From Modestobacter caceresii (GTDB taxonomy: Bacteria; Actinomycetota; Actinomycetes; Mycobacteriales; Geodermatophilaceae), in contig NZ_JPMX01000009.1 of the NCBI RefSeq assembly GCF_000761485.1, forward strand, positions 41,587 through 105,586: a stretch of 64,000 nucleotides of DNA, read 5' to 3'. Positions within the stretch are counted from its first letter, which is position 1. Each line of letters opens with the position of its first letter. The notes beneath the pieces were generated by a model, which was not told the origin of the DNA, made no database searches, and was given only the letters and a program-made list of their open reading frames with translations. Shown piece by piece: positions 61,009 to 64,000 of this stretch. Made by a program: the position numbers and the translations under genes.

Positions 61009-61854
61009 ATGACCACGAAGGTCGAAGAGTCCATCCAGGTCGACGTCCCGGTGCGCACCGCGTACGACCAGTGGACGCAGTTCGAGGACTTCCCACACTT
61101 CATGGGCGGGGTCAAGGAGGTCCAGCAGCGCGGTGACCAGCGGCTGCACTGGGTGGCCGAGATCGCCGGGGTGAAGCGGGAGTGGGACGCCGCCATCCTG
61201 GAGCAGATCCCCGACCAGAAGATCGCCTGGGCCGCGACGGGAGGCGCGACCAACGCCGGCGCCGTCCGCTTCGAGCCTGCCGGTCCGGCGTCGACGATCG
61301 TCCACCTGACCCTGGAGTACGAGCCCGAGGGCGTGGTGGAGCAGGCCGGCGACAAGCTCGGCATCGTGGGCCGGCAGGTGAAGTCGGACCTGGAGAAGTT
61401 CAAGGCCCTGATCGAGGACGAGGGCTACGCGAGCGGTGCGTGGCGCGGGTCCGTCCGGCCCGGGATGGGGGCCGGCACACCCGGCGTCGAGGAAGCGGCG
61501 TCCTCTCGTGGGGACAGCGGCAAGGCCGGCGTCTCGGCGAAGACCGTGGTCGCCGGTGTCGCTGCGGTCGCCGCTGCCGGGGCGGCCGTGGCCGCCTCGA
61601 AGAGCGGGTCGGGCGACGAGTCGCAGACCGAGTCGCAGCCCGCGCAGCCGCGCGAGGTGCCTGCCGCGCCGCCGGTGGTCCCGGCGCAGCCGGTGACCGG
61701 TGTCGAGCAGCCGCCGGCGGCCGACGTGCGGGACGAGGTGCTGGTCGAGCAGCCGGACGCCGGTGCCCGCGTCACCCCGGCGGCCGAGGACGGCACGTCG
61801 ACCGGACGTGACGACGGCGAGGAGCCGATGGTCCGCGGCGGCAGCCCCCGCTGA
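61009..61854 (+). CDS. SRPBCC-family protein with low-complexity tail
   Basis: A 281-residue protein. Residues 1-145 form a START/SRPBCC lipid-binding-type fold (ESIQVDVPVRTAYDQWTQFE; DFPHFMGGVKEV; EQIPDQKIAWAATGG; VGRQVKSDLEKFKALIEDEG). An Ala-rich hydrophobic stretch follows (TVVAGVAAVAAAGAAVAASK), which may touch the membrane, and then a Pro/Glu/Ala-rich tail. Actinobacterial members with a cyclase/dehydrase label are common and of unknown role. ATG 61009 follows GGAGGAGG. Confidence 0.82.
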   Translation: MTTKVEESIQVDVPVRTAYDQWTQFEDFPHFMGGVKEVQQRGDQRLHWVAEIAGVKREWDAAILEQIPDQKIAWAATGGATNAGAVRFEPAGPASTIVHLTLEYEPEGVVEQAGDKLGIVGRQVKSDLEKFKALIEDEGYASGAWRGSVRPGMGAGTPGVEEAASSRGDSGKAGVSAKTVVAGVAAVAAAGAAVAASKSGSGDESQTESQPAQPREVPAAPPVVPAQPVTGVEQPPAADVRDEVLVEQPDAGARVTPAAEDGTSTGRDDGEEPMVRGGSPR

Positions 61855-61860
61855 CCCGGA

Positions 61861-61901
61861 CGGTGGGGGGAGGGGTCGCACCGACCCTCCCCCCATCCAC
61901 C
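61861..61901 (+). terminator. hairpin after the SRPBCC gene
   Basis: GGGGGGAGGGGTCG and CGACCCTCCCCCC pair with one bulged G around a short CAC loop, just behind the stop. Confidence 0.75.
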
Positions 61902-61933
61902 GGACAGCGCCTCGAGGGCACGCCGATGCCCTC

Positions 61934-61995
61934 TTGACACAGCCCTGCACCTCGTCGACCCTCCCGGTGACCCGCGTCACGTGACACGTGTCACC
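61934..61995 (+). promoter_or_regulatory. possible promoter and overlapping palindromes before the beta-helix gene
   Basis: TTGACA at 61934-61939 looks like a -35 box, without a clear -10. Downstream, GTCACGTGAC (61976-61985) and GTGACACGTGTCAC (61981-61994) are overlapping perfect palindromes inside GGTGAC...GTCACC (61966-61995). They lie 22 bp before the ATG, the expected place for a repressor. Confidence 0.55.
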
Positions 61996-62016
61996 TACTC
62001 AACGACGAGGACCCGC

Positions 62017-63945
62017 ATGGCATCTCCCAGCGCCCTTGCCCGCCCGCCGTCCCCACCACGCCGGCGATCGCCCGCCCGTGGCCGCCACCTCGGTGGCCTG
62101 CTGACCCTGGCCCTGCCACTGGCGTTCCTCGCCGTCCCGGCGACCGCGAGCGCCGCGCCACCCGGCGATGGGCCGGGCGGGGGGCCGGGCGGAGGTGTGG
62201 CCGACCTCGGCCCGAACGTCACCGTCTTCGACCCGAGCATGCCGGTCGAGCAGATCCAGGCCACGCTCGACGCCACCTACGCCCAGCAGGTCGACAACGA
62301 GATGGGCACCGAGCGCTACGCCTACCTCTTCGAGCCGGGCACCTACGGCACCGACAGCGACCCGCTGCAGATCAAGGTCGGCTACTACACGGAGATCTCG
62401 GGGCTGGGCGCCTCGCCGTCCGACGTGGTGATCAACGGCAAGGTCGAGACCTACAACCGCTGCCTCGCCCCGGACAACTGCATCGCGCTGAACAACTTCT
62501 GGCGCACCGTCTCGAACCTGACGATCCAGGTCAACGGCACCGGGCAGGACGGCTGCCGGGCGCCGACGAACTTCTGGGCCGTCTCCCAGGCGGTGTCCAT
62601 GCGCCGGGTCCAGGTGCAGGGGGGCGACCTCTCGCTGATGGACTACTGCACCGCGGGGCCGCAGTACGCCAGCGGCGGGTTCATCGCCGACTCGACCGCC
62701 GGCACCGTCATCAACGGCTCGCAGCAGCAGTGGTACACCCGGAACAGCGTGATCGCCGAGTGGACCAACGGCGTGTGGAACCAGGTCTTCTCCGGCGTCG
62801 AGGGCGCTCCGGCCGACGCCACGTTCCCCGACCCGCCGTACACCACGCTGGAGACCACCCCGGTCAGCCGGGAGAAGCCGTTCCTGTTCCTGGACGAGCG
62901 CGGCCGCTACGCCGTCCGGGTGCCGGACGCCCAGCGCGACACCCGCGGGGTGAGCTGGGACGACGGGATGACCGCCGGGCGCACCATCCCGCTGTCGGAG
63001 TTCCTGGTCGTCACCCCGGACACCGGGTTCGGGCGGATCAACGCGCAACTCGCCCGGGGCGGGCACCTGCTGTTCACCCCCGGGGTCTACGACGTCGCGC
63101 ACAGCCTCGAGGTCAAGCAGGCGGACACCGTCGTCCTGGGCATCGGGCACGCGACGCTCACCGCCACCCGCGGGGTCACCCCGCTGGAGGTCGAGGACGT
63201 GCCGGGCGTGGTCGTCGCCGGGCTCACCATCGACGCCGGGAGCCAGCTGTCCCCGGTGCTGCTGCAGGTGGGGGACGGCAAGGGCCGGTCCCGGTCCGAC
63301 GCGGCGGACCCGACGACGCTGTCCGACGTCTACTTCCGGGTCGGCGGCCCGCACGTCGGGAAGGCCGACGTCGCCCTGCAGGTGAACAGCGACCACGTGC
63401 TCATCGACCACACCTGGGTGTGGCGCGCCGACCACGGGGTCGAGGACTTCACCGCCGGAGTCAACGGCGACACCGACCGCTGGGGGACCAACGTCGGACG
63501 CAACGGCGTGGTCGTCAACGGCGACGACGTCACCGCCACCGGCCTCTTCGTCGAGCACTTCCAGCAGCACAACACCATCTGGAACGGCGAACGCGGCCGG
63601 GTCGTGCTGTACCAGAACGAGATCCCCTACGACCCGCCGTCGCAGGCCGACTGGCAGGAGCCGGACGGCACGCTCGGCTGGGCCGGCTACAAGGTCGGTG
63701 ACCACGTCCGGCAGCACCGGCTGGACGGCGGTGGGGTCTACGGCTACCAGCGCAACGCCGAACCCGGCATCACCACCGAGACGGGGTTCGAGGTGCCGGT
63801 CACGTCGGGCGTGCAGCTGCACCACGTCATGACCGTCCACCTGGACGGCATCGGCGTGATCGAGAACGTGGTCAACGACGTGGGGGGCCGGTCGGACGCC
63901 AGCACCCAGGGCACGCCGCAGTACGTCGTGGACTACCCGGGCTGA
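62017..63945 (+). CDS. secreted right-handed beta-helix protein
   Basis: A 642-residue exported protein with signal peptide (LGGLLTLALPLAFLAVPATA, then SA|APPG) and a Gly/Pro linker. The body resembles pectate-lyase-type beta-helix proteins: YLFEPGTYGTDSDPLQIKVG, GLGASPSDVVINGKV, FWAVSQAVSMRRVQVQGGDL, GHLLFTPGVYDVAHSLEVKQ, VVVAGLTIDAGSQLSPVLLQ. Related proteins are annotated as adenylyl-cyclase-like or F5/8-type, without proven activity; a polysaccharide lyase or hydrolase role is possible. ATG 62017. Confidence 0.8.
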   Translation: MASPSALARPPSPPRRRSPARGRHLGGLLTLALPLAFLAVPATASAAPPGDGPGGGPGGGVADLGPNVTVFDPSMPVEQIQATLDATYAQQVDNEMGTERYAYLFEPGTYGTDSDPLQIKVGYYTEISGLGASPSDVVINGKVETYNRCLAPDNCIALNNFWRTVSNLTIQVNGTGQDGCRAPTNFWAVSQAVSMRRVQVQGGDLSLMDYCTAGPQYASGGFIADSTAGTVINGSQQQWYTRNSVIAEWTNGVWNQVFSGVEGAPADATFPDPPYTTLETTPVSREKPFLFLDERGRYAVRVPDAQRDTRGVSWDDGMTAGRTIPLSEFLVVTPDTGFGRINAQLARGGHLLFTPGVYDVAHSLEVKQADTVVLGIGHATLTATRGVTPLEVEDVPGVVVAGLTIDAGSQLSPVLLQVGDGKGRSRSDAADPTTLSDVYFRVGGPHVGKADVALQVNSDHVLIDHTWVWRADHGVEDFTAGVNGDTDRWGTNVGRNGVVVNGDDVTATGLFVEHFQQHNTIWNGERGRVVLYQNEIPYDPPSQADWQEPDGTLGWAGYKVGDHVRQHRLDGGGVYGYQRNAEPGITTETGFEVPVTSGVQLHHVMTVHLDGIGVIENVVNDVGGRSDASTQGTPQYVVDYPG

Positions 63946-63952
63946 CCCGTCG

Positions 63953-63987
63953 CCGGCGGGCCGGGGCGTCGTGCCCCGGCCCGCCGG
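63953..63987 (+). terminator. strong hairpin after the beta-helix gene
   Basis: A perfect 15-bp stem CCGGCGGGCCGGGGC with complement and a 5-base loop, 8 bp behind the stop at 63945. Confidence 0.9.
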
Positions 63988-64000
63988 TCACGCCGAGCCC

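Overview
The window is high-GC DNA with frequent GTG starts, strong AGGAGG-type ribosome sites, many 4-base stop/start overlaps and tightly packed genes. A WhiB2-type regulator, GAF-ANTAR proteins, an actinobacterial oligoribonuclease and PucR-type regulators place it in the Actinobacteria. The mix of a biliverdin photoreceptor, RsbA/SpoIIE-type stress signalling and c-di-GMP enzymes would fit a soil or rock-surface lineage such as Geodermatophilaceae. That family-level placement is inference.

Left part (1-27.4 kb): a minus-strand group (PAS protein, alpha/beta hydrolase, PPC-domain protein, small helical protein), a ThDP-dependent pyruvate-oxidase-like enzyme, a DUF2267 protein, a GGDEF-EAL-PAS-PAS protein, idi, and an RsbA-like MEDS/ATPase regulator. 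Next come a methylenetetrahydrofolate-reductase-like protein with a methyltransferase, a flavin monooxygenase, and a secreted DUF3494 (ice-binding-like) protein overlapping a class F sortase gene. A bacteriophytochrome fused to a PP2C phosphatase follows. It sits in one overlapping operon with a 47-codon ORF and a PucR regulator that faces the proline-degradation genes (proline dehydrogenase, pruA). Then gluconokinase, an MFS carrier, an enoyl-CoA hydratase, two divergent GAF-ANTAR regulators, a GNAT-Nudix fusion and two small cysteine-containing proteins.

Mobile element (27,558-34,737): about 7.2 kb inserted in the 3' half of tRNA-Lys(CTT), bounded by 51-bp perfect direct repeats. It carries a tyrosine integrase, an XRE repressor facing two excisionase-like DNA-binding proteins, tail-gene remnants, and a small XRE-controlled operon containing a 35-residue membrane peptide. 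A deletion has joined the start of an AAA ATPase gene to the end of a tail tape-measure gene, so the element looks like a decayed or reduced prophage. The integrase reading frame runs through the att core into the host tRNA.

Right part (34.7-64 kb): L,D-transpeptidase, DUF1353 protein, a paired SMR efflux system, a CmtR-like metal sensor with a membrane methyltransferase and a CDF transporter, a BNR-repeat lipoprotein, tRNA-His, oligoribonuclease and two membrane proteins of unknown role. An acyl-CoA degradation cluster follows (TetR regulator with operator, carboxylase beta and biotin-carrying alpha subunits, acyl-CoA dehydrogenase) with a ferritin inserted. Then a cytosine salvage unit (permease, yeast-type deaminase, divergent PucR regulator), a secreted metallophosphoesterase, a quinone reductase, whiB2 with a clear promoter, a DUF885 peptidase-like protein, a cupin, a SRPBCC protein and a secreted beta-helix protein. 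Several convergent gene pairs are separated by strong hairpins.
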